Shown here: positions 44,401 through 49,400 of the stretch, one piece after another | How positions within the stretch are numbered: the stretch's first letter is position 1 | Layout of the letters: each line of letters starts with the position of its first letter | NCBI GenBank assembly: GCA_030248225.1 | Contig: JASANE010030106.1 | Location: forward strand, 1-64,000 | Direction: 5' to 3' | From: Trileptium ribeirensis | Taxonomy: Eukaryota > Nematoda > Enoplea > Enoplida > Thoracostomopsidae | Length of the DNA stretch: 64,000 nucleotides | The notes under the pieces: generated by a model | Told to the model about the DNA's origin: nothing | The model's input: the letters and a program-made list of their open reading frames with translations, nothing else | Database searches by the model: none | Made by a program: the position numbers and the translations under genes

Positions 44401-46462
44401 TGATGCGCGAAGAACGTCAATCCAACGGCGTACATTGTCCGAGAGTGCATTGTCCGAGAGTACATTGTCCGAGAGTACATTGTCCGAGAGTGCATTGTCC
44501 GAGAGTACGTTGTCCGAGAGTACATTGTCCGAGAGTACATTGTCGGACAACGAAGTACATTGTCCGAGAGCGTCTTAACTTGGCTATAAAATGTACAGTT
44601 TGGCGTTAAATATATTATGTTAAACCTATAAATACATGCTATAAACTGAAAGTTCTTCTAATTGAAATGTAGGCAGAAATGATAGACGCTACATAGTGTT
44701 GAAAGCTCGTCGGCTTGGTCGGCGCAGGGGGAGGAGCTGCCAGGCGGTGTGAAAAACTGATGAAAAATAAATTGCAATTAATTGGACCAATTAATTGATT
44801 GATCCTGATTTCCGAATTAATTGCTTTGTTGGATTCCAATCAATTACAATTAATTGGACTATCTGCTTCGATCGATGCGAAACTAAGTCCGGAGAAGCAA
44901 ATATAGGGCAAAACTATGATAACTTTTGGTGGCTGCCTTGATTTTTTAACGTTCTGCAAGAATAATAGTATTTCTATTATTTGTTGCATGTTATATGCAA
45001 TACATAAAAGTGATGTATATATGCGCAAGTAGGGAATGACATGTATACAATAAATAAGAACGGATTATATACTCTGTTATATTATACACGATGCCATGAT
45101 TTAGCTGCATCCACGTTCGTGCTCCAGCAACATTGCGCCTATGCGTTGAAGATGCCCTCGGTGGGGAGGGGGTGTGGGGGGCTGTAAATGCTTACGGCAG
45201 CAGAGGGGTAGGTCAGGAGATGTAAATTTTTGAACTCGTCATAACTATATTACGCATTGGTGTACTTTCTATAGGAACGCGCATTGTAATAACATGATGC
45301 AGATCTTTTGCCCGAGCTACACATGACCGAGGTTGTACCATGTCCTGAGAATTTGATTTGTATAATATGGAAATTTTTCATCTCATTCCTCTTTAAGACT
45401 ATGAAGCAATGAAATTATTGCTATATATAAGATGTAATAGCCAATGAAAGGGAAAAATTCGAGACCAATTGGTACATTGTGTTCTAGTTAGCAATGTCAA
45501 ATAAGTTACCGAGAGCATACATTCCTGTTTACGTGGTCCGAAATAGTCTAAGATGGTGGATCGTAAACCTGATGTCTATTGCATTGGTGCGCGAGGTCCG
45601 AAGAGTTAGCAGGGTAGATTGTTGCGGGCCGGGGGTGGGGAGAAAGCCTCGACTGGGCGAGCGTGGAGTCTGAGTTGTCACATTATTATTATTTACATGG
45701 CTCATTTCCTGTATAATTAATATTCATTTTGCACTAGTGCTCCTTCTATGGTATATAGTTTTCAGCAAGATTATATCGCAGATGAGTTTATGAAATAAAC
45801 ATGGATTTCAGGAACTAACTTGTGCTATGTGGCGGGACTATCTTTCGCGTTCAATGGGTGTACACTGCGTACCAGAAAAACTCGTTCCAACAATAAGTAA
45901 TGTTAGTGATCCACGTGTGACTCCTGATCAGTGTAAGTCATTTAACAACGGCAACAATCACCATCGTTTTGCGCCATTTCCAGGTCCCTCGTTACATCCA
46001 ACATTTCAACACAACTTTATTGATCCGCAAAGTTGCCGTACGCCGTCAAAGGGCGGACAACATCCTGAGCATTACGTTCGACTTCGTCAGCGTTCTTCGT
46101 TACAAGCCGACCATTCTCCACTGCCTACTGCGCAGGCAACAGTGAGAAAGCCAGCGCAGGTTTACAGCACTGAAGATGATAAAATACAGTATTCTGTGCC
46201 CGCTCCGCTTGTGATTAGTAGCGGCATAGGTAAACAGCTACACTCTGGGAGCCAGTTACGTCTTCCAAATTCCAAAGTAGACTACCAGGGTGAAACATAT
46301 TCACAGCTCCAATCAGCAGCAGCAGATGATCCAAAAGCAAAATTACTTCGTCCGGCTGATAACACTGCTAATGTTGGAGAATACACACCACCAGCGGTGC
46401 CTGGCTTTGGTAACTATGATCCTGGACTTGCCGAACGGAAACCCAGCGGAGGCCAGGTCTGA
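14323..46462 (+). CDS. inx: Innexin gene, complete, eight exons (gap-junction channel subunit)
   Basis: Innexins are four-pass plasma-membrane proteins that assemble into hemichannels and gap junctions, passing ions and small molecules between cells. Exons: 14323-14451, 17786-17957, 22113-22220, 27128-27308, 29173-29413, 32803-32979, 39303-39458 and 45812-46462. Every junction is GT-AG and every phase agrees, giving 605 codons with a single stop at the end. Features in order: N-terminal [12 protein letters not shown]1 about residues 30-47; loop 1 with PIQCW (Cys56) and YCF (Cys74); the YYQWVP signature at 107-112 leading into TM2; TM3 about 198-218; loop 2 with CDF (Cys274) and QCV (Cys291); TM4 about 302-326; the FIHKYL and DGVILLRF C-terminal motifs; then a long hydrophilic tail. 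The two cysteines per loop are the family hallmark. The paralogue cannot be named. Introns run from 1.9 to 6.4 kb and are loaded with transposons. Confidence 0.93.
15764..16068. mobile_element. hAT-like MITE with 8-bp target duplication
   Basis: 305 bp. The left end is CAGGGACCGCGGAA and the right end TTCCGCGGTCTATG, imperfect terminal inverted repeats of the hAT style. It is flanked on both sides by TTAATGTG (15756-15763 and 16069-16076), a perfect 8-bp target-site duplication. The interior has runs of G and C and no coding capacity. Confidence 0.85.
16532..16977. mobile_element. PIF/Harbinger-like MITE, perfect 26-bp terminal repeats
   Basis: 446 bp. Positions 16532-16557 and 16952-16977 are perfect inverted copies beginning TGCGGGATTCACGTTATAAT, with weaker similarity continuing inward. 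TAA flanks both ends (16529-16531, 16978-16980), as expected for the 3-bp TWA target of Harbinger elements. There is no transposase inside. The perfect ends suggest a fairly recent insertion. Confidence 0.85.
17786..17957 (+). CDS. inx: Innexin exon 2: first extracellular loop
   Basis: Codes residues 44-100 plus one base of codon 101. The acceptor is CTCTTTCAG at 17785. It carries [13 protein letters not shown] and NTYFIP, the diagnostic loop-1 block. The end is set by phase: exon 3 needs a phase-1 donor, and AGACAGG|GTACTA at 17957/17958 supplies it, making the distance from NTYF to YYQWVP normal for the family (25 residues). The part from about 17893 onwards is the first unit of a roughly 75-bp tandem repeat that continues into intron 2, so the loop end is either the source of that array or a captured repeat unit. 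Earlier GT sites in this exon are all phase 0 and do not fit. Confidence 0.85.
17893..18197 (+). repeat. Tandem repeat of ~76 bp starting inside innexin exon 2 (block 1)
   Basis: Four degenerate units, anchored by TACTTTATT-like motifs at 17894, 17970, 18045 and 18122. Shared landmarks are CACTTGAAG, GATCGGCCAAAGT and GAGACAG. The first unit is the coding 3' end of exon 2 plus its splice donor; the others are intronic. A second block of the same unit lies at 21125-21600. Confidence 0.8.
19340..20477. mobile_element. Larger Harbinger-like element related to 16532-16977
   Basis: 1138 bp. The left end reads GGGTTTCACATTATTATGTC and the right end, reversed, GGCGTTCACATTATAATGTT, matching the terminal repeat of the 16532 MITE with changes. 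TAA stands at both edges (19337-19339, 20478-20480). Open frames inside are short and resemble no transposase. The centre carries a separate inverted-repeat insert (about 19500-20100). Confidence 0.75.
19500..20105. repeat. Nested foldback (long inverted repeat) inside the Harbinger-like element
   Basis: The arms pair around a centre near 19797: CGGCTTGACGAGCTGA (19704-19719) with TCAGCTCGTCAAGCC, then AACGGGATCC with GGATCCCGTT, then AATTTTTAAAATTTTAGA with TCTAAAATTTTAAAAACC farther out. The arms are imperfect and the outer limits approximate. There is no coding content. Confidence 0.7.
21125..21600 (+). repeat. Tandem repeat of ~75 bp, block 2 of the exon-2-like unit
   Basis: About six degenerate units, with anchors near 21145, 21220 and 21294 and onwards. 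They share CCTACTTTATTCCACTTGAAG, CCAAAGTCAGGAGAGCC and GAGACATGGTACT with the 3' end of innexin exon 2. The GT of the exon 2 donor is kept in some units (GACATGGTACTCC). Confidence 0.75.
22113..22220 (+). CDS. inx: Innexin exon 3: YYQWVP signature and TM2
   Basis: Codes from codon 101 (last two bases) to the first base of codon 137. The acceptor is TATGTTTTCAG and the donor CAG|GTAAGC. It contains the innexin signature YYQWVP followed by the second membrane helix ([17 protein letters not shown]), then a charged and cysteine-containing cytoplasmic turn. Confidence 0.93.
22740..25690 (-). pseudogene. CR1-type LINE ORF2 relic: endonuclease and reverse transcriptase
   Basis: Read on the minus strand. 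The apurinic-type endonuclease runs from 25690 to about 24700 ([32 protein letters not shown]) and is interrupted by one in-frame TGA at 25430-25432. The reverse transcriptase follows: [18 protein letters not shown] and [14 protein letters not shown] (24438-23848), a retained NYADD catalytic box near 23680-23695, and [12 protein letters not shown] (23587-23204). The C-terminal tail ([19 protein letters not shown]) lies at 23200-22892. A frameshift near 24410-24440 and several stops make it non-functional as written. The family copies itself by target-primed reverse transcription. It is antisense to the host gene. Confidence 0.88.
25814..26541 (-). pseudogene. CR1-type LINE ORF1 relic with PHD-like zinc finger
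   Basis: The minus-strand frame from 26541 to 26158 carries [12 protein letters not shown], then C-x2-C near SCTGC, a PHD/zinc-finger pattern known from ORF1 of CR1-type LINEs, followed by a Lys/Glu/Leu-rich coiled-coil-like stretch ([17 protein letters not shown]). The frame changes near 26170 and continues to 25814 with [16 protein letters not shown], a nucleic-acid-binding domain motif seen in such ORF1 proteins. It lies directly upstream of ORF2 in the same orientation. Confidence 0.75.
27128..27308 (+). CDS. inx: Innexin exon 4: cytoplasmic loop
   Basis: Starts after TCGCTTTTAG and completes a glycine codon, then reads [14 protein letters not shown], the intracellular loop block that follows SG in the family. 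The helical, charged loop continues through [11 protein letters not shown]. The donor is ATGAC|GTGAGT at 27308/27309, phase 2; exon 5 supplies the missing base of a Thr codon. Confidence 0.88.
27309..29172 (+). other. Innexin intron 4
   Basis: 1.9 kb, the shortest intron. It contains a duplicated 57-bp segment and an almost pure A/C tract (27762-28090). I see nothing coding in the rest. Confidence 0.75.
27762..28090. repeat. 57-bp direct repeat flanking an A/C-only tract
   Basis: Positions 27762-27818 and 28034-28090 share 57 bp beginning ATCCTGGCGACGGAAATCTG, with a single mismatch. Between them, 27918-28030 is almost entirely A and C on the + strand, starting with a poly-A run and followed by C-rich pieces. 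The second copy continues straight into poly-C. Confidence 0.85.
29173..29413 (+). CDS. inx: Innexin exon 5: TM3 and first half of loop 2
   Basis: The acceptor is ACTTGTTGCAG. TM3 reads about [19 protein letters not shown]. The exon then carries [16 protein letters not shown] and [11 protein letters not shown], the conserved stretch of the second extracellular loop with its first cysteine (residue 274). Between them is an acidic segment (EEHDELPDL), somewhat longer than I expect for the family. The donor TTT|GTGAGT follows 29413, phase 0. Confidence 0.93.
29606..29925. mobile_element. Short element with ~45-bp terminal inverted repeats
   Basis: 320 bp. The left end is CACAGAGAAATATGTGCA followed by GACATCGTCAGCATATACAC. 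The right end is the inverse (GTGTATATGCTGACGATGTC ... TGCACACATTTCCCTGTG) with few mismatches. The interior has further AACAAC/GTTGTT inverted motifs. I find no clear target duplication, so the superfamily is open. Confidence 0.75.
31380..32557 (+). pseudogene. piggyBac-type transposase relic
   Basis: The + frame at 32163-32414 reads [11 protein letters not shown], then [18 protein letters not shown] and YNLKPYLG. This is the DDE-region signature of PGBD/piggyBac transposases (xVDEQLxxxRGxxxFxQYxPxKPxKxGIKxW). The upstream coding remnant (31812-32160) is split over frames. The 3' edge ends GGG followed by TTAA (32558-32561), the target tetranucleotide of piggyBac. The left end and its TTAA could not be found, so the left limit is approximate. 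It is broken and not functional. Confidence 0.8.
32803..32979 (+). CDS. inx: Innexin exon 6: loop 2 and TM4
   Basis: Exactly 59 codons between TGCATTGTAG and CAG|GTAAAC. It reads [15 protein letters not shown], with the second loop-2 cysteine (291), then [10 protein letters not shown] and the fourth membrane helix ending near GYWMF. This matches the family pattern VRxLGNxxxYxVQCVLxINxFNEKIY closely. Confidence 0.94.
33398..34237. mobile_element. hAT-like non-autonomous element with 8-bp target duplication
   Basis: 840 bp. The left end is CAGAGCCGCCGTTAG and the right end CTAGCGGCGGCCCTG (near-perfect inverted repeat, CAG start typical of hAT). CCTGGCGA is duplicated at 33390-33397 and 34238-34245. 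Near the right end is a tandem repeat of about 20 bp (GGCCTCGCAGCCTGCTGGGG, four units, 34117-34206), and G/C homopolymers lie just inside both ends. No transposase was seen. Confidence 0.88.
34640..36950 (-). pseudogene. LINE relic with reverse transcriptase and RNase H (I/R1/jockey-like)
   Basis: On the minus strand, in coding order: [14 protein letters not shown] (about 36530-36480), the palm-lead motif of this LINE group (K-x-GxDGIxP); RGTPQ followed by a stop where RGTPQGG is expected (about 35880); the catalytic region with YCKDVIIYT in place of a YADD-type box; [13 protein letters not shown] and [12 protein letters not shown] (35864-35376); and RNase H pieces [13 protein letters not shown] and [12 protein letters not shown] (34890-34687). 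Several stops and frame changes separate them. The altered catalytic box and the stops mean it is dead as written. The 5' limit is uncertain. Confidence 0.75.
37800..38560 (-). pseudogene. Unidentified decayed coding block
   Basis: Minus-strand frames in neighbouring phases together suggest former coding sequence: [18 protein letters not shown] (38489-38286), [16 protein letters not shown] and [20 protein letters not shown] (38320-38105), then [18 protein letters not shown] nearer 38090. I do not recognise the family. A stretch of about 60 bp (38238-38300) is repeated in degenerate form at 36119-36182, next to the LINE above. It may be an ORF1-like part of a retroelement or a captured gene fragment. 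Confidence 0.35.
39181..39227 (+). repeat. Decayed duplicate of the innexin exon 7 acceptor
   Basis: AATTTTAGTTCATTCA occurs at about 39181 and again at 39295 (the real exon 7 start), and both copies continue with alignable sequence (CATATCCGAAG compared with CAAATCCGGAG). The upstream copy has stops in the coding frame (TTCATTAATAC) and cannot serve as the exon. The offset is 114 bp. Confidence 0.7.
39303..39458 (+). CDS. inx: Innexin exon 7: C-terminal domain motif
   Basis: Exactly 52 codons. The acceptor is CTTAATTTTAG at 39302; it gives FIHKYLRI at once and keeps phase 0 with exon 6. A nearer AG (CCTCAG at about 39316) was rejected because its phase breaks the frame. The exon includes [14 protein letters not shown], the conserved cytoplasmic DGVxxLR block after TM4. 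The donor is CTG|GTAAAT, phase 0. A decayed copy of its first ~45 bases lies 114 bp upstream. Confidence 0.9.
40247..40310 (-). repeat. Repeat B2, 3' end of the DIRS/Ngaro-type element
   Basis: Positions 40247-40274 match 41479-41506 exactly (28 bp); beyond this both copies have an A-rich tract ending AAACAAACAAAAGAG. Core ATTATT lies at 40247-40252. It is the presumed transcript tail and recombination end. Confidence 0.85.
40350..41318 (-). CDS. Tyrosine recombinase of the DIRS/Ngaro-type element
   Basis: 322 residues from the ATG at 41318. The N-terminal core-binding part resembles phage integrase SAM-like domains ([22 protein letters not shown], residues about 24-45). Catalytic residues are visible: Arg in [15 protein letters not shown], Lys-containing [26 protein letters not shown] (H-x-x-R), HGRWKN and the nucleophile Tyr in TQRYLNAS. 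It is the integrase of this retrotransposon class, joining a circular copy to the target. It lies between A2 and B2, with its own copy of leader A starting 166 nt upstream of its ATG. The frame is open upstream of the ATG through a T-run and CATGTAG, so a spliced or longer start is possible. Confidence 0.92.
   Translation of the reverse strand: MRLFVSQSLQSASEFKEIPNTILAAKSHATTRSYMAYLHMFKQWARTRNLRWLPASETTVMCFFVFIKNKSYSKSTLLMAKSAIGWVHMCCGLHNPILDSQVNLVFQGCIRSLKPAERTPAFPKAFMLQCLQKLSEQSNVFAFRLGLLLVFLFFGLLRISEALALKHGDVSCTEDAIVIKIKFSKTDQDGAGATVYISKGSGVLSPAHFYSQYMNRLLSCNTVISDSSPFFLRFQGNTLSNGPWTYNSARTEFKKLLKQCNILGEWSFHCLRVGGATAADQAGVNSDLLVRHGRWKNSNVMTQRYLNASVAQKLLVSKLLQA
41340..41506 (-). repeat. Fused repeat B1/A2 between pol and recombinase
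   Basis: A2 (41340-41484) repeats A1, and B1 (41479-41506, then A-rich to about 41556) repeats B2. They overlap in the six-base core ATTATT at 41479-41484. So the end of the gag-pol unit is joined directly to a second leader in front of the recombinase gene. Confidence 0.9.
41594..43885 (-). CDS. pol: Pol of the DIRS/Ngaro-type element: reverse transcriptase and RNase H
   Basis: Open for 763 codons (43885-41594); homology begins only near 43620, so the first ~90 codons may be an out-of-frame extension overlapping gag. RT motifs in order: [45 protein letters not shown], the catalytic box [10 protein letters not shown] and LKFLGFDL. RNase H follows: [35 protein letters not shown] and NDIADHYSK, with the expected acidic residues. 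After it comes [20 protein letters not shown], the conserved C-terminal block of DIRS-like elements. There is no aspartic protease or DDE integrase, as usual for this group. It ends 36 nt before the A-rich tail of B1. Confidence 0.92.
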   Translation of the reverse strand: MVTMPLTLKRFKKPLTRPAQNRDDSGPEKPSPRNRTLLQHRECLRPWRLATCRRPIQAWSSAPPVEKWRLLRPAGTSNAMDATGLDTGSTNALSDLPLNRHPVRMIAGAKTDIEKGEFLNVSGEKQSVFSIKGSLNRNFAAWRALPAPSFVLDMIAHGFSLPLLFSPKPAWLLNNKSAFSEKEFVQEKILELVENSFVEEVYVPPRVINPLSVTVSAGKKRFILDMRYVNACLKPPKFKLDDIGVALSYLEKRSFMCSFDLKSGYYHLDINETYRTFFGFTWFLKGKQRFFVFTVLPFGLSLGPYLFTKLLRPVVAHWRSKGIKCMIYLDDGFITANTSPALAAQAHSCRQDLERLGFFFNEKCVWCPTQTLKFLGFDLNSLDLTIAVPHLKVEKLQQYLKLCSRDFVCARKLAKLTGQIISMKLVIGSVSQLMTRELYREIARAKSWSFQFRLGSAAQKELDFWRQYVRRFPKAKSLSYKVPQILVRCDASSKGAAAVLFKDKILAADILNFVSSEVTQSSTFRELRAIEYGLTVFGSELENRVVKFFTDNQAAIKIIKKGSRHFHLQQIALRVFYLCAKQNIRLEIEWVPRKYNDIADHYSKVVDWNDWSVCDWVFNLLHRSWGPFTVDRFANPDNTKLPRFNSKIWYPGTEMVDAFSVSWAGECNWLVPPICLIGKCLQHLRASQALGALLLPRWTSAKFWPELWNYRTNYSRHFIRQAIFSSKYQVLVDGCQTRSSLGKDFRGTLQAFLIDFRTCSNVA
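43551..44234 (-). CDS. gag: Gag-like protein of the DIRS/Ngaro-type element
   Basis: 227 residues from the ATG at 44234, which lies 157 nt inside the element's 5' edge. The N-terminal part is helical and charged; near the C-terminus is one CCHC zinc knuckle ([14 protein letters not shown], about residues 195-208), an RNA-binding module of Gag proteins, followed by a Ser/Gly/Lys tail. Its end overlaps the pol frame, which is shifted by one base (+1), so pol is probably reached by frameshifting or re-initiation. No stop interrupts it. Confidence 0.85.
   Translation of the reverse strand: MTQSPEQNRNLLNEDRVLELIRQYSSKGAISEPNFSKTVRLESKGLQVQADLLLDLDRCIVRIQGSVSEETGTVDGDTITQAALEARNLIKARIKTLRIADIGGWSAVQKYEGASGIGDDAADAKKIQKAIDEARTESRRLWARKAITAEPYPTSAPRMPPAMASRYLPPSDPSVVVGSSGRKMASTPSRWNQQCYGCNRFGHWKHECPFGPTIKSTSGKNDSGSKD
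44248..44391 (-). repeat. Repeat A1, 5' leader of the DIRS/Ngaro-type element
   Basis: 144 bp, nearly identical to A2 at 41340-41484; the differences are one base near the outer end and the length of the poly-A/T run. It is the presumed promoter and 5' leader: transcription towards gag would start within it. Its outer edge holds the core ATTATT (44386-44391 on the + strand). Confidence 0.9.
44430..44575. repeat. 15-bp minisatellite (ATTGTCCGAGAGTAC)
   Basis: Eight copies of TGTCCGAGAG spaced 15 bp apart, with one variant unit (TGTCGGACAACGAAG) before the last. It begins about 40 bp outside the 5' edge of the DIRS-type element. Confidence 0.92.
45812..46462 (+). CDS. inx: Innexin exon 8: C-terminal tail and stop
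   Basis: The acceptor is GGATTTCAG at 45811. It begins [10 protein letters not shown], the conserved (E/D)LxxxLW-type ending of the innexin core, and then codes a tail of about 200 residues rich in Ser, Pro, Gln and His without membrane segments, ending at TGA 46460-46462. The tail is hydrophilic and probably disordered; its length is at the long end for the family. An AATAAA lies at 47608, 1.1 kb downstream; I cannot say that it is the one used. Confidence 0.92.
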   Translation, partial: ELTCAMWRDYLSRSMGVHCVPEKLVPTISNVSDPRVTPDQCKSFNNGNNHHRFAPFPGPSLHPTFQHNFIDPQSCRTPSKGGQHPEHYVRLRQRSSLQADHSPLPTAQATVRKPAQVYSTEDDKIQYSVPAPLVISSGIGKQLHSGSQLRLPNSKVDYQGETYSQLQSAAADDPKAKLLRPADNTANVGEYTPPAVPGFGNYDPGLAERKPSGGQV

Positions 46463-49400
46463 ATACCCTATAGCTGGTTGCAACGGTCATGAACGCTGTA
46501 CGGGTATACCAGTTCATAACGTTTTCCTTCGCTTCTTGCAAGTAGCAACTTATCGAATAGTATATACCAAAATGTAAAGCAATGAAATCATTCGTTTTCT
46601 ACGTCAAGCGCAGTATGCGTTGGTTGATGAAAACTAGACTGAATGTTCTGGTGTTTACGAATTATAAATGAACTCTCTTAAAACTGTGAAATTGCTGCTG
46701 ACGATTATCGCGGCATGAATTTTGCTCATTCGAGGAATACGCGACAAATCGTAAAGTTTATGCCGTTCATTATGAAAAGATCAGTGGGAAAGTTATTACC
46801 ATTGGAAATAAGAGCAGGTAAATATGGTGAAATTAGCTTTGTAGCTCAATTCCATAATTACTGTCAGCATCACATTGATCGTATGCAACATATTTCAGAG
46901 GAGAAATCAAGGTTTTAGCTTCAGGAAGTGGAAGCCTGAACGCAAATAAGCAAACAATTTAGTTTAAACATGGACACGGATATAAATTAATAGGTAAATG
47001 GAACGTATTCTCTGTTGTAATTATATTCTGTTCTGCACATTTTGATGTTATCAAGTATCACACAACTCAGTTGATATTTCATACCAGGTCTTAGCTCTTC
47101 ACTATAAAAGTTTGAATTTTAACAGAATTTTTTGACTTAGTATAATTTACATTTTCCGATTCATGAATATACAGAATTCACCATTATTTTTTATCAACGC
47201 CCGCTCTAACCTACACCTAGATTTAGAGGAAGGACCTAGTTTCTACTAGCTAAATGCAGTCAAATATTTAATGCATTTTCCTACCGAAGAGTATAAAAAA
47301 TCGAACAAACTCGTATTGAAGCTACTATCAGGTGTCATTTGAAAGGAGCCAATTTAGGCGATATCTTTCAAACATTTTTCAAAAAATTGAAATAAGTGAT
47401 ATCAATTATAATATATATTTTATGTCGTGTTATCGGCGTAAAATAAGCTGAAGTATAAACCACCGCGGCAGGTGTGAATTAATTTACATGCAGTTTGTTT
47501 TCATGTGCAAAACCCTAAATAAGCTATATTTGTCCCCGTTGACAAATTCAAAACAACCGACGAAACTTCACAGCTTCTCCCGTTGGTATCAGCGTAATAT
47601 TTAGCATAATAAAATTAAGTAATTTTTCAATATCGTTAAATGGTCCTATGGCGCAATGGTCAGAAGCAAAGGTCTCACAATCATGAGGCCGTGTATGCCA
47701 GCCATCTTATAAGTATAACCTTTTTAAGAAAGGACATATTGTCCATGTTGCTACAGGATATCCACATGTAAAATTTGTACGAGATTCCTCAGACTATAAA
47801 CAGGGTTTCCCTTTCACAATTTGTGTCTCTTCACAGCTCTGCCGTTGCAGCTCTGGCTGCTATTGCCACGAAACGGGAGATCAACAAGCGCGCCTTAAGT
47901 ATAACTTGAGAACTTTTAATACCTTAGTATCTTAAAATACGTTTTGAATGTGAAACACTGTATTATAAGATAATGGCAGTCTTGGTATTAAAGACTCAAA
48001 CTATGGTTTGCAACAGAAACGAAAGTTTTCAAAACCCTTTGTAGCAAAAAAATAGTAAAGTTTCACTTTCTTTGGTGATAGGACATTCGATTGGCTGCAT
48101 AAAGCGTTGGCTACAACACTTTCGTCATATTTGACAATCTATAGATTCTTATTAGTTTCATGTACAACTACAGCGGGTGTAGTGGTCCAGCGATTTTTAC
48201 ACAGCATTCTGCGATTAAGTTATTATTAACCTGAATTTTTTAAAAATTATTAGCTATTCGGGGATCCGTTTAGCATGACTGGGCTGATACCTGAAGAGGT
48301 TATAATTACATGAATACACTTATGCAAAATGCGCTAGTTCTCTCGCTAGTTAGTTGCTGGTAGGATAGCTTCACAGTGAGTTCGAAAACATTTTGACTGC
48401 TATACGGTGTAAACGCTGCAAGGCCCTCAAATTTGCAAACTCGTGTTCACGCGCGGAACTTATTAGCTCCCTAAGGATGATGGTGTTATAAGATATTTGA
48501 TTTTAAACATACATTGCATAATACTGCTCTAATAAACGTAGATGTAGTAAGCATTATGTTGCACTGGGCTAGATAACGTTGTTTGTGAGATAATTACCAT
48601 AGTGAAATGATGAAGCGTTGAAATTGTTTTGGTGTTCTGTGAGCTTGTGAATTTATGTTGTCGTCTTAAGTTGCATTTAACTGCCAAATTTTTGCTATAA
48701 TGGTATGCTTTACAAGTAGTAACAGCCTGCTCGCCCTTCAAAAATGGTGAGCTGCTAGCAAAATTCGTCTGCGTTGTTCCTATAATTAACATAAAACAAA
48801 AAGTTCCAAAAATTTCCCAATTAAAACTCAAATTACAAAGCAATATCTACTCGTTTATATAAAGGTCGTACCTAAATATTGAGAAAATAGAATAGTTTCT
48901 GTACGTTTCGTCACAAAAGGGCTAGGACCGTACCAATATTTACTGCTTTAAGCCCAGGGACACATCTGCACATGGATGTCAAGATACCTGCCTTAACAAT
49001 AATCGATAACAGACGTGTGTTTTGTATACAATTTTGCCTTAGCCACTGTAACTACTGCGAAATACTTTTCTGGCGAATATAAATTTTGAGGCAAAACTCA
49101 ATGTAATTGGACTTTCGTGATCTGTAAGAATTAAGTCACATTGTATATATAAGAACAACGTTTAGTTGATTTTGCTTTTGTAATTTTTGTATAACTGTTT
49201 TGTATGCAAAGTATATGCATATAAAACATAAAATATGTATAGCTAAACACAAATTTATATGTTTTATAGTACTATATAGTATTGTTTTATATTCTTAAAT
49301 TATAAATCTATCAGTGCTTGTGGCTAGTCTTCATAAAACCGCGATGAACCTTATGCCCAAAAATACTTTATACCCAATTTTACCGTGTACGGTAATTCCT

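Larger units (their letters stand above)
39459..45811 (+). other. Innexin intron 7
   Basis: 6.4 kb, most of it the antisense DIRS/Ngaro-type element (40247-44391) and a 15-bp minisatellite at its edge. Positions 44640-45811 hold AT-rich AATTAATTG inverted motifs (44770-44860) and short G-rich tracts near 45160 and 45630, with nothing coding. Confidence 0.8.

Noticed and set aside
44391..44609. Repetitive frames over the 15-bp minisatellite
   Set aside because: A 15-bp period keeps any frame open; this is not a protein gene.
46715..46918. Open frame just downstream of the innexin stop
   Set aside because: It has no homology or splice context and lies in the likely 3' UTR.
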